Source: a virus. Taken from it: a DNA stretch of 64,000 nucleotides. Positions 47,575 to 55,872 of the stretch are shown here, piece by piece. Each line of letters starts with the position of its first letter. The stretch's first letter is position 1. The position numbers and the translations under genes were made by a program. The notes beneath the pieces are model-generated. The model was not told where the DNA came from. It worked only from the letters and a program-made list of their open reading frames with translations, and ran no database searches. The stretch spans positions 1 to 64,000 of IMG/VR virus record IMGVR_UViG_3300020190_000042. One strand, given 5' to 3'.

Positions 47575-48129
47575 TTAATAGAACCCGCCTTGGGCCCAGA
47601 TCGTGATTCCGGAAGAGCTAAGACCGCCAGAAACAGAAGTAGGACCGTTGCCGAGATAGCCGGCGCAAAGGATATAACCTTTTTCAAGGTAAAGACCTTC
47701 TCCTTTACCGATTTGAATCGGAGCAATGATGTTTGTGTCACCGGTTTTGGGCACCGGAGCATTAACAGCAAACAGCTGTACGGGAAGCGGATAACCAAAG
47801 GTACTTCCGCTCAGCCCCACCTCGAAACGACCCACCATAAGAGCCGCCGACGTAGAAGGTGCGGCCTGGTTAGGAGCGTAAACGTAAAGCCCAATGTCAG
47901 CGGTTCGAATACCGCTCTTATCAGGGTAATCTTCGTTGCTAACAATCGTGATGTCCTCAACGAGAGCCGCGTCTTCTGAAGGCAGGTCACCCACGCGGAC
48001 TAACTGAATCAGATCAGTCAGATTCGGGTTCGTCGGATCGCATTGTCCCGTGCCGCTGGTAATGCGCGCGCCGCGAAGAAACGGGCGGTCAATCAGACAG
48101 GGCTGCTTGTTTGTGCTAGTCGAGGCCAT
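47575..48129 (-). CDS. Virion structural protein, 184 aa
   Basis: Beta-rich with Gly/Ser/Pro (LSGSTFGYPLPVQLFAV, EGLYLEKGYILCAGYLGN). Ends three bases before the 47571 gene. Typical of a phage head-tail or collar protein; not recognised. Confidence 0.65.
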   Translation of the reverse strand: MASTSTNKQPCLIDRPFLRGARITSGTGQCDPTNPNLTDLIQLVRVGDLPSEDAALVEDITIVSNEDYPDKSGIRTADIGLYVYAPNQAAPSTSAALMVGRFEVGLSGSTFGYPLPVQLFAVNAPVPKTGDTNIIAPIQIGKGEGLYLEKGYILCAGYLGNGPTSVSGGLSSSGITIWAQGGFY

Positions 48130-48147
48130 TGTATGCGCTCTGTAATA

Positions 48148-48483
48148 TTAGAGAAGCAGACCCTTGAGGGGATTGAAGGAATCGGCTTCCTTCGTAGATT
48201 TATCAACAATCGATTTCAGTAAATCAGCTAGGTAACTCTCCTGACGCTGGGTCTGCAGATATTCCTGCAAACGTGATCCGGCCATGCGCGGAGCTTCGCC
48301 ACGGATGCCTCGGATTAAATCACCAACTCCACCAAACAAATCTTGGAGACCGGCGCCAGCAGCTAAATAGTCAAAACCGGGTTTAGAAGGACTCGGAGCA
48401 GTACTACTCCCGACGCCGCCAAAGTCACTAATAGTTGCTTGATCCGACGGAGTGATGTAGTCCGTGTATGAGTAGTTAGGCAT
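48148..48483 (-). CDS. Hypothetical virion-region protein, 111 aa
   Basis: Tyr/Ser-rich start MPNYSYTDYITPSDQATISD, a Gly-rich segment (LAAGAGLQDLFGGVGDLIRG), then a charged helix. Not recognised. Confidence 0.6.
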   Translation of the reverse strand: MPNYSYTDYITPSDQATISDFGGVGSSTAPSPSKPGFDYLAAGAGLQDLFGGVGDLIRGIRGEAPRMAGSRLQEYLQTQRQESYLADLLKSIVDKSTKEADSFNPLKGLLL

Positions 48484-48524
48484 GGTCAGCGTCCGCTTGT
48501 TTAAGTTTACTTGGAAATAAACAA

Positions 48525-50030
48525 TCAGATCAGGTTTCGGCCCTGCAGCGCATAAATAAGCGCCGGATCTAACCCACGGACCTCATCGATGATCTGCGGC
48601 GTGGTAAACGACCGTAAATCAGATGCCCCTTGAGTACCGTCAATAGCGGCCTGAGCAGCTGCCGAAGTGTTGCCAATAATATTGTTGGCGTTATTCGAAC
48701 CAGCGGGTGCGGTAATAACCTTCTGGGTTTGTTGAGGAATTTGCTGACTAGGTAACGTATAAGAACCAGTCGCTTTACGCAGCAGTTCGTAAGCAAGCTC
48801 CGGATTAGCGTTAGCCCAAGTAACGAGCTGAGGGCTGTCTAACACGCCGCGCTTAGTTAACTCTGAAACAATCTCAGCTTTGTTAGCCGGGAACGAAGCA
48901 TACTGCTCACGTTGACCGTAATACTCACGCAGTTGAGCCTGAGGCTTGGTGTACTGTTGCTTCGCCGCACGAAGCGCTTCGTCTTCACCGCGAGTTGTGA
49001 TGACGGTCTGACCCTCGGCACCCCGATAAACAGGGGCAGGCATAATGGCCCGCGCAGCGGGGCTCATGCTCTCAGCAATTTGTTGAGCGGTATTTGCTTG
49101 CCGATTTTGAGCAGCTTGGGGATCATTAACTAATCCGCCGGCATCAGCGCTTTCGGTTGTGGGACCCATCGGAGTCTCCAACGGAGCCTCAGGAACAGCC
49201 GTAGGAGCAGTGAAACGACCAGCAGCAAAAGCTGCAGCTAAACCGCCAGGAATACCTAAAGCCAAACCGAGTTTACCGAGGTTGCCTTGGCGCACACCGC
49301 CCATGGCGTTGGAGAGTTCGCGAACATCAACATCCACAACGTCTTCCACACCACGGCGAGCACCGCCGCGTTGAATAAACTCGTCGAGCAGACCGCCGGG
49401 AGACGGCACAACAGCACCGCCTTTTTCGGTCATTTGGATTGCTGCTGCACCGGCGGGAGGACGCATCCCACCACCAGGGCTACGCACCAATGCGCTAGCG
49501 CCGGAAAGATTTTCTTCTAAATTGCGAAGAAAATTGGTGCCGGCGGGGGACACCAAATCATCAACAGAAACGGGCTTACCGTAATAAGCCGTGGCACGCT
49601 TAGCTAACTCATTAATTGCCCGGTAAGTGCCGGGGTCATTAGCGTAAAGCTCCTCAGCAGTTTTACTCACAGGACCCTGCATTGGGGTCGTCTTAAAAGC
49701 AGGAGCTGGAGCCGGAGCAGTTTCAAATAAATTTAATTGATCCCGGCTAGGGGCTGCAGGAATCTGAGGGGCATCCACAGCCCTAGGGTTCGGACGAAGC
49801 ATCGCCCGATAATCCACATCGGCAGGAGAAATCTTAGGGCCGTAAATAGAACGACCGGGTTGAGTGCTTTGAAGAGCAGGGAGTAAGGAGCCCTGCCGAG
49901 CAGCGGGTTTGGCTGCTTTAATGGCCGCCTCTCCAACTTCCCGAGTTACTGCGCCGCCGGGCTTCAGCATCCCGCTTTTTACTAAACCAGAACCAAAGAT
50001 TTTTAGAATCTCTAATAACTGACGGTTCAC
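48525..50030 (-). CDS. Large internal-virion-like protein, 501 aa
   Basis: Low complexity, Ala/Pro/Gln-rich, with a hydrophobic Gly/Ala segment (LGLALGIPGGLAAAFAAGRF) near residue 260 that may cross a membrane. C-terminal helical region. Proteins of this kind form the internal core or ejection channel in podo-like phages; family not recognised. Confidence 0.6.
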   Translation of the reverse strand: MNRQLLEILKIFGSGLVKSGMLKPGGAVTREVGEAAIKAAKPAARQGSLLPALQSTQPGRSIYGPKISPADVDYRAMLRPNPRAVDAPQIPAAPSRDQLNLFETAPAPAPAFKTTPMQGPVSKTAEELYANDPGTYRAINELAKRATAYYGKPVSVDDLVSPAGTNFLRNLEENLSGASALVRSPGGGMRPPAGAAAIQMTEKGGAVVPSPGGLLDEFIQRGGARRGVEDVVDVDVRELSNAMGGVRQGNLGKLGLALGIPGGLAAAFAAGRFTAPTAVPEAPLETPMGPTTESADAGGLVNDPQAAQNRQANTAQQIAESMSPAARAIMPAPVYRGAEGQTVITTRGEDEALRAAKQQYTKPQAQLREYYGQREQYASFPANKAEIVSELTKRGVLDSPQLVTWANANPELAYELLRKATGSYTLPSQQIPQQTQKVITAPAGSNNANNIIGNTSAAAQAAIDGTQGASDLRSFTTPQIIDEVRGLDPALIYALQGRNLI

Positions 50031-50065
50031 AAACCTAGGGCGCAGTCCTTATCTAACTATAGCTT

Positions 50066-50692
50066 TTATCGCCAATTTGCGTAGAAGTATAAGCGGTCTG
50101 CACGTGAAGTATCTGGTGGTCCAGGAATAGCCTGAATAAACTCACCGCCACTGCGCTCAAACCGATACCGCGCTGCCACGGGGTCCCGATAGTTAGGCAC
50201 ATACAGCATGTGAGCTAAACGGTCACACTCATAAAGGTAATTTTCCCGCCAGATCCGGGCGGTCTCACGCTTGTCCTGAATATTAATCGAACGACTAACG
50301 TCGCCCAGAATCGTTTCTTGACGACTGGTTGCCCGCCCCGTGGCCAATTCCGTCAGGCGCTCTGCTTCTTCGCAGCGCTCAATCTGCTGAACTATTTTGT
50401 CGTAATAATATTCACTTGGAATGCTATTACAAGCCTCCATTAATCTGGCGTAATCGCCAGCCGGCACAGTCGCAATATTGTATCCAAGGTGATACGCAAC
50501 ACGACTAAAGTTAAAGTCGTCAAGCCTATAACCAAATACCTGCGCAGGGTTGCGAGTAAGTTGATTAATTGCGGCGTATATAACTTCACGCTTTGTGGCG
50601 TCAGTTGTGTCGGGCTGAAAGACAACACCTTGACCCGCAAGGTAACTTTGTATCTGTTGAAGTTCTTGCGTGCTTAACTGAGCCACTACCAA
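50066..50692 (-). CDS. Head-tail connector-like protein, 208 aa
   Basis: Starts at TTG 50692 or GTG 50686. Helical, with aromatic pattern FGYRLDDFNFSRVAYHLGYN and a charged middle (TSRQETILGDVSRSINIQDK). Its position between capsid and internal genes, plus size, suggest a neck or connector protein; not recognised. Confidence 0.6.
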   Translation of the reverse strand: MVVAQLSTQELQQIQSYLAGQGVVFQPDTTDATKREVIYAAINQLTRNPAQVFGYRLDDFNFSRVAYHLGYNIATVPAGDYARLMEACNSIPSEYYYDKIVQQIERCEEAERLTELATGRATSRQETILGDVSRSINIQDKRETARIWRENYLYECDRLAHMLYVPNYRDPVAARYRFERSGGEFIQAIPGPPDTSRADRLYFYANWR

Positions 50693-50744
50693 AGCCTGCT
50701 ACATATTTAGATTCTAATTCTTTATTTAAAAGACCTCTACGTGA

Positions 50745-51182
50745 TCACTCAACGTAAACGTGATCGCCCTCTAAAACAGAATCCCAATCCACACGGGAAA
50801 TCGAGCGAAGCTGATCAAGTTTAGTAAACCGCTCTCCCGGCATTGATTGCTGCAGTTCTTTGATCTCAGTAGCGGTCTTTAAACCAACTCCCTTGAGCAC
50901 TTGCGTCAAAAGTTGCGGGGTGGCCGAATTAATGTTGACTCGGTTAAAAGCTTGGACCTCAGGTTTTACGATCTGTCGCCCACGACGCTGCTTAGCTGGT
51001 TTTTCAGTAGGTTCAGGAGCGTCTACAAGATCCTCAGAGATTTGATTTTTATGTGCGAAAAATACTTTCCCCGTGGTTAGGGAGCGAACCATTTTATATT
51101 CACCGTCATCGTGCTCACTTAGAATTTCAATCTTTACGCCATTAGGAGTAAAGGTGAACTCTTTAACAGACACGGCAGTCAT
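50745..51182 (-). CDS. Helix-hairpin-helix (ComEA-like) protein, 145 aa
   Basis: The C-terminal third is a HhH motif: VNINSATPQLLTQVLKGVGL followed by KTATEIKELQQSMPGERFTK, as in ComEA. The N-terminal half is an OB-like or Tudor-like strand set (KIEILSEHDDGEYKMVRSLT) with a Lys/Arg-rich linker. HhH binds DNA non-specifically; role perhaps in genome packaging or entry. Confidence 0.75.
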   Translation of the reverse strand: MTAVSVKEFTFTPNGVKIEILSEHDDGEYKMVRSLTTGKVFFAHKNQISEDLVDAPEPTEKPAKQRRGRQIVKPEVQAFNRVNINSATPQLLTQVLKGVGLKTATEIKELQQSMPGERFTKLDQLRSISRVDWDSVLEGDHVYVE

Positions 51183-51225
51183 TATGTAGACAGTGATCTG
51201 TTGTTAGTTATAGCACAACAGGCAA

Positions 51226-51250
51226 TAAAAAACCCCCTCCGAAGAGGGGG
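51226..51250 (-). terminator. Intrinsic terminator, minus strand
   Basis: CCCCCTC-CGAA-GAGGGGG hairpin (51233-51250) with a run of A on its left (T on the minus strand). It ends transcription of the 51276-52139 gene and so allows separate dosage of capsid genes. Confidence 0.85.
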
Positions 51251-51275
51251 TAAGCACTCCGATAAAACAAGTTTA

Positions 51276-52139
51276 TCAGGAGGGCACAGTCGAGGTGTAC
51301 ACGTTGGATTCCACCACGCCGCCGGGCTGCAGAGCCAGATCGTCGCGCTTGGGCGCTTCGTCGGGGATGAGCCAGCAGACTTCGCAGATACCCAGAGCCT
51401 TGTTCTTGCCAGACAGTTTGTTGGCTTGAGCACGGGGATCGTACACACCGGAACCGAGACCCAGGCCGGAGCCAGGAACAGTAGCGGTGCTGTACAGACG
51501 GTACTTCACATCGCGAGTAACGGCGTGCATGCTGGCATCACTCCAGGCGTTGCTGGAAATGTAGCTACCGTTCTCGATGCGGCTGTTCGAACCAACGAGG
51601 TTGGCGAAGAAGCCACTGGGGCTAGGCGCGGTGGTGAGACCGGAGGACAGAGCAGGACCCACGCCGAGGGCGGGGGCGCTCTGAGCACCAGCAATACCGC
51701 TGCTGATCACGTCGCCGCCGTCGAGACGCACGGACACGCGATACACGTATGCACCGGAAGGCACGGTAATGCCGTCGGTGATGTCAGCACGGACATCCTT
51801 AGACGCGTCAGGAGACGGAATAATAATGTCAGCAGCCCGGAAAGGCTGGTTCGCGCTGTTCTGACCCGAACCATAAGGCTGGGTGTAATAATCCAGCTGG
51901 TTGGTGCTAGAGCTGGCCTGATAAGACAGGTCAACGTAACCCACGGCTTGCTGAGCAATCCAACCGGGGCGGAAGACCACGCCCACCGGGCCGCCAATCG
52001 GCTGGTTGGTATAGGTCTCGCTGGTGCCGTTCTCATTCAGGAAACTGAAGTTGCTGGTGGAGTGCCAGTAACGGAGAACGTTGGTGTAGTTGCCAGGATA
52101 AATCTTGGCGACTGCGATCTGATCGGGATTAATTGCCAT
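51276..52139 (-). CDS. Major virion protein (capsid-associated), 287 aa
   Basis: Starts MAINPDQIAVAKIYPGNYTN, beta-rich and Ser/Ala/Gly-rich, with codon use strongly biased to G/C-ending triplets like the adjacent capsid gene, a mark of high expression. Its own terminator follows. Probably a decoration protein or a second abundant capsid protein; family not recognised. Confidence 0.7.
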   Translation of the reverse strand: MAINPDQIAVAKIYPGNYTNVLRYWHSTSNFSFLNENGTSETYTNQPIGGPVGVVFRPGWIAQQAVGYVDLSYQASSSTNQLDYYTQPYGSGQNSANQPFRAADIIIPSPDASKDVRADITDGITVPSGAYVYRVSVRLDGGDVISSGIAGAQSAPALGVGPALSSGLTTAPSPSGFFANLVGSNSRIENGSYISSNAWSDASMHAVTRDVKYRLYSTATVPGSGLGLGSGVYDPRAQANKLSGKNKALGICEVCWLIPDEAPKRDDLALQPGGVVESNVYTSTVPS

Positions 52140-52153
52140 CGTTAGTTACCTCC

Positions 52154-53269
52154 TCAAGCGTTAAAGGAGTAAGCCACGGTGGCGAAGTCAGCGTTCAGAA
52201 GTTCGAAACCTGCGTACAGGCTCCAAATCATCATGATGAAACGGCTGAAATCGTCGTTGTTGTTCAACAGCACCTGAGCGTTGTTGCCGCCGATACCGAC
52301 GCCAACGCTCTGGGGACCGAAGAACATACCGATTGCGGTTTCGTAGGAAGCCGAGGTGCCGCCGATAGAAGCGGTGGCATTCTGAGATGGCATGTTGGTG
52401 GATTCGAAGAAGCGAACGCCTTCGAACACGAAACCGGTGGGCATAATCGGCTCACCAGCCACAAAGGTGGCTTGACCAAAGCCCTGACCCATGTACAGCG
52501 CAGCGTTGGGCTGCATTGCCGACATTAGGGGGTTGATCTGACCGTTGCCGGGGTAACGAGCAACTTCGCGGAAGTCGCTGTTCTGGCGCAGGTGCATTAG
52601 GAAGGTAGGATCGCAAACACAGCGATAGAAACCGTCCTGGAAGGTAGGAACGTTACGCTTACGCAGGCTCTTCACCACGCGCAGCAGGTCGTCCTTAACG
52701 TCGAACTTAGCTTGTTCGGCGTTGGTGTAGGTGAGGCTACCAACGGCGAGATCACCGGGGTAGTAGTAACCACCTTGGGAATCGGAAGCCTTACCCTTGG
52801 AAACAGCTTTCAGGAGTTCGTTGATGAACACTCGATCGCGCCAACGACGATAGTCGTCGAGCAGAGTCAGCGAACCGATGGACTGGTGAAAGGCAGTCAG
52901 GTTGCCGGTATCCAGCAGAAGACGCTGCGCGGTGATCAGAGTCTCGCGAGCAATCTTGAAGGTGCTGGGCTGAGTGGGATCAGTCGGGTCGGCAGGACCG
53001 GTGTACTCGCGGAGGGTCACGAGCACCTTGTCCTTGACGATGTTTCGGCTGTTGGCAGTACCGATGGTCTGCTCAGCAGTGCGCTCCCGAGACTCCTTAG
53101 AGCCGGGGTTGCCCCAGAAACGATAACGGTCAAGCTGTACGGTCTGGCCAGGTTGCTTCGAAAAATCGTGAACAACCACCGGCTCAGCAGCCATCTCTAC
53201 GACGTACGCAGGATGGGGACGGTATAATTCCGCACCGAGCAGCTTCGGAAAATCATTGTCGACGAACAA
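52154..53269 (-). CDS. Major capsid protein (putative, HK97-type), 371 aa
   Basis: Start is TTG 53269 with GGAGG at 53278-53282, 8 bases upstream; no ATG or GTG fits better. Residue blocks RYRFWGNPGSKESRERTAEQ, FQDGFYRCVCDPTFLMHLRQ and NPLMSAMQPNAALYMGQGFG resemble capsid proteins of podo-like phages, in order portal-scaffold-capsid as usual. G/C-ending codons are strongly preferred. A rare start codon on an abundant protein is notable. Confidence 0.8.
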   Translation of the reverse strand: MFVDNDFPKLLGAELYRPHPAYVVEMAAEPVVVHDFSKQPGQTVQLDRYRFWGNPGSKESRERTAEQTIGTANSRNIVKDKVLVTLREYTGPADPTDPTQPSTFKIARETLITAQRLLLDTGNLTAFHQSIGSLTLLDDYRRWRDRVFINELLKAVSKGKASDSQGGYYYPGDLAVGSLTYTNAEQAKFDVKDDLLRVVKSLRKRNVPTFQDGFYRCVCDPTFLMHLRQNSDFREVARYPGNGQINPLMSAMQPNAALYMGQGFGQATFVAGEPIMPTGFVFEGVRFFESTNMPSQNATASIGGTSASYETAIGMFFGPQSVGVGIGGNNAQVLLNNNDDFSRFIMMIWSLYAGFELLNADFATVAYSFNA

Positions 53270-53349
53270 AGCGTCAACCTCCGAAGAACTACATATTTAA
53301 TTTAACTAAAAGATTGCAAAAACAACACACCGCTGTTGCATTCTTAGCG

Positions 53350-54477
53350 TTAAATCGCTTTTTGGTTGCTGGAATTTACCGTGGGACTAAAAACCCTCAC
53401 CATGTTGCGCACAGACTCAGCACCCTGCATATAAACAGAGCCATAGTTGTAGGCATAACGCGTGGACTTACCGCGATATACGTACCGCAAAGCAGAAGAC
53501 ATTAAGCCAGGTGTTCCCGACCGGATAGTTTCTGTGTAAGTCTTGCAATAAACAGGAGAGTTATAAACCCACTCAGAACGATCAGAAGTGCCTTGAGAAC
53601 CTAAGGCGTTTGTTAAGAGTGTGCCCTCATAACTCCGATGAGTAACACCGCCTCCTGTTTGCCCCTGCGCTGCGCTGTTGGCTTCTGGAGTGTTATAAGG
53701 ATTGTAATTTTGATCAGCCGGCGCAACCCCGCCATAATACGTGTAAATACCTTCGTTACGAAGGCCGTATTCTGGTCCGGTCGACGTAACAACTTTTACA
53801 TTTGCAATCGTCGTTACGCTTAGAGGGCGATAACCGTTATAAGAACTAAGAGAACCGCTTGGCAAATAGTCTGTGTTCTGATAATCAACCCAATAACCAG
53901 AAACAGCTTGAGGAACAGTCCTAAAAGCAGTGCTCTTATACCACTGAGTGCTATTTACTGTTGCGACTACAGCAGAGCTGCCCATATTAGAGTGGTGATC
54001 ACAGTAGTAATACAGAAAAGAAGGTGCCGAATCGGCAACAACAATTTGAATGTAACTATTCGGCGTCCCTGGTGTTCCGCTAGTTGTTACGCCGACTGTA
54101 TATTGAACCCCACCACTGTGCGTGCCATTGCTGGTCGTGGAAAATCGAAAAGGATGTCCCGCGTTTGACGGATCAGATAGATTAAAAATAAAAGTCTGAC
54201 CTCGCCTTAGCTGAAGCACAGCTTGAGGTTGATTATTTACATAAAAAATATTTCCCGTGCCAGGATTAGCAACTGTTACATTTAAATAAGTCGTTATTTG
54301 TGCGTTATAGATATCCGCGTAACTCTGATCAGGAGGTCCGGGAACAGTTACACCGAGGTCAGCCCCAGTATCGCGGATACCCGAGCTAAGGACGATGTAG
54401 CCCTCGTGGTTAGGACCGGATTGAATCCGATGAAAACCCGTGTCGTATTTGTAATTAGATAGCGGTGTATAAACCAC
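53350..54477 (-). CDS. Virion protein with a cupredoxin-like copper-site motif, 375 aa
   Basis: Residues about 60-170 form a cupredoxin-like beta domain: LQLRRGQTFIFNLSDPSNAG, HPFRFS (H108), GTHSGGVQYTVGVTTSGTPG, then LYYYCDHHSNMG with C159, H162 and M165 in a type-1 copper pattern. The rest is beta-rich and Tyr/Asn-rich. Similar YYC..H..MG proteins occur in ocean viruses and bacteria, from memory. Role: structural or metal-stabilised virion protein; no electron-transfer role is implied. Lies between small coiled-coil genes and the capsid. Confidence 0.7.
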   Translation of the reverse strand: MVYTPLSNYKYDTGFHRIQSGPNHEGYIVLSSGIRDTGADLGVTVPGPPDQSYADIYNAQITTYLNVTVANPGTGNIFYVNNQPQAVLQLRRGQTFIFNLSDPSNAGHPFRFSTTSNGTHSGGVQYTVGVTTSGTPGTPNSYIQIVVADSAPSFLYYYCDHHSNMGSSAVVATVNSTQWYKSTAFRTVPQAVSGYWVDYQNTDYLPSGSLSSYNGYRPLSVTTIANVKVVTSTGPEYGLRNEGIYTYYGGVAPADQNYNPYNTPEANSAAQGQTGGGVTHRSYEGTLLTNALGSQGTSDRSEWVYNSPVYCKTYTETIRSGTPGLMSSALRYVYRGKSTRYAYNYGSVYMQGAESVRNMVRVFSPTVNSSNQKAI

Positions 54478-54511
54478 GGTGAGTACGCGGGCCTACACCA
54501 AGTATAGGATT

Positions 54512-54706
54512 TTAACTAACGACTTCCGTATCGACGGAAGTGGGGGGATCCACTTTTTGACTCAGGTTGTTCATATCCGCGCTGATATTTTGCATATCTT
54601 GCACGTAGGCAGCGCGCAGAGATTCAAGCTCAGCTTTTAATTCCTCAACTTCACTGGAAGATGAGGAAGCGCCGCTATCGCGACGACGGCCAAGAGAATT
54701 AGGCAT
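54512..54706 (-). CDS. Small coiled-coil virion-region protein, 64 aa
   Basis: Basic and Ser-rich start MPNSLGRRRDSGASSSSSEV followed by a heptad coiled coil (EELKAELESLRAAYVQDMQN). Similar short coiled coils beside portal and scaffold genes are common. Function unknown. Confidence 0.65.
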   Translation of the reverse strand: MPNSLGRRRDSGASSSSSEVEELKAELESLRAAYVQDMQNISADMNNLSQKVDPPTSVDTEVVS

Positions 54707-54707
54707 T

Positions 54708-54881
54708 TCAAGAAGTCTTCTTAGATTCAGTATACTTCCGAGCTTTTTTCTTCGCTTTTACTCGTTCGGGTAAATTCCCTTTAGTTTCTTTTTCGTACTC
54801 AGCCACCTTGGCTTTTGAAATCTCGCCGCGTTCAGCCATTGCGTAAAATTTACGACGCTGACTCTCTGACGCAAAAGGCAT
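54708..54881 (-). CDS. Small basic phage protein, MPF(A)SE family, 57 aa
   Basis: MPFASESQRRKFYAMAERGE followed by ISKAKVAEYEKETKGNLPER. The MPF.SE.QRRKFY...RGEIS....AEYE..TKG..LPERV pattern is, from memory, a common small phage protein near capsid genes. One base from the next gene. Function unknown. Confidence 0.75.
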   Translation of the reverse strand: MPFASESQRRKFYAMAERGEISKAKVAEYEKETKGNLPERVKAKKKARKYTESKKTS

Positions 54882-54910
54882 CAGTTTAAATAACTCTAAT
54901 TAACTATAAA

Positions 54911-54939
54911 TAAAAAACCCCGCCTGTGAAGACGGGGTT
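54911..54939 (-). terminator. Intrinsic terminator, minus strand
   Basis: AACCCCG (54916-54922) pairs with CGGGGTT (54933-54939), with an A-run on the left. It lies downstream of the scaffold gene (54961) and before the small genes. Confidence 0.8.
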
Positions 54940-54960
54940 CCGAAGTTCCTGATTACTGTA

Positions 54961-55872
54961 TCAGGCGTTGTCCATGAACAGAAGCTTGCCACGGAAGGCG
55001 TCAGGGCTCATCTGAGACAGATAGCGCCAAGCCTGCTCGGGGCTACGGTTCATAGCTTCGCTAAAACCGTTCCACTGAGAATCGGAATCCACGTTGGGAG
55101 CGCCGGCCATAGCCGAAGCAGGAACAGCAGGCAGCTGATCGTAACGAGGCTGATAATTCTGGGTATCAGCTTCGGTGTCCACCGGGTAAACCTCAGTAAA
55201 GAAGCGGTTGGTGTAGTCAGCTAACTGATCGGGATCGGTCAGGATATGCTCCATAGCCATCCCACGAGCAGCGATGTTCTCCAGAACACCGTGTTGTTCG
55301 ATCAGGGCATCCTCAAGCACGGTGGCATACTGATTCAGAATGCCAGGAGCTTCGATACCGAAGTGATTAACGACGGCGGCGGTTGCCTCGCTTAGGGCCG
55401 GAGCTTGTTGCTGCTCCGTAGAAGTCGGATAAGAAGTCTGGGTTGTAGAGTCGCTGCTGTACGAGGTCGGCTGAGCCGTAGGCGCTTGGTAAAGATACGG
55501 TTGGGCCTGTAAACTCTGACTGTACAGTTGAGTATCCTGCGGCGCCGTCTGGTACTGCGGATACTGTGCTGTCTGGCTGGGGGACGGGGAGAGGCGCGAA
55601 ACCACCCGCTCCAGGCTGCCCATTGCCGCCTCCCAGGGGTTGGACGGGGAGGACGTTGACGGAGACTGGCTGAACTGGCTGTTGGTAGAAGGGACCGTAG
55701 CCGGTGCCACCTGCAACGGCGCTTGCGGCATAGTTGCCGAAGGTGCCGCCTGGGTAGTTGCTACCCACTGGGGGTAGGCTGTAGAGCCCTGGTCCGCCGA
55801 GGGCGCCGCCTGCGGGGCTGCTACCGCCGGGGAGACCGGGCTCGGGATCGAAGCTTGGATCTGCTGGCTCAT
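54961..55872 (-). CDS. Scaffold-like head protein, 303 aa
   Basis: Pro/Ser/Gln/Ala-rich N-terminal half (SPVSPAVAAPQAAPSADQGS), NPWEAAMGSLERVVSRL in the middle, and a helical C-terminus (LSEATAAVVNHFGIEAPGIL). Composition and location between portal and capsid fit a scaffold. The first 506 bases overlap the portal gene in another frame (offset +1); both frames stay open there. Ends before a terminator. Confidence 0.7.
   Translation of the reverse strand: MSQQIQASIPSPVSPAVAAPQAAPSADQGSTAYPQWVATTQAAPSATMPQAPLQVAPATVPSTNSQFSQSPSTSSPSNPWEAAMGSLERVVSRLSPSPSQTAQYPQYQTAPQDTQLYSQSLQAQPYLYQAPTAQPTSYSSDSTTQTSYPTSTEQQQAPALSEATAAVVNHFGIEAPGILNQYATVLEDALIEQHGVLENIAARGMAMEHILTDPDQLADYTNRFFTEVYPVDTEADTQNYQPRYDQLPAVPASAMAGAPNVDSDSQWNGFSEAMNRSPEQAWRYLSQMSPDAFRGKLLFMDNA

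Noticed and set aside
51201-52145. Long plus-strand open frame opposite the capsid-associated gene
   Set aside because: It is antisense to a well-supported codon-biased gene and has no start signal; a shadow caused by the G/C-ending codon bias.
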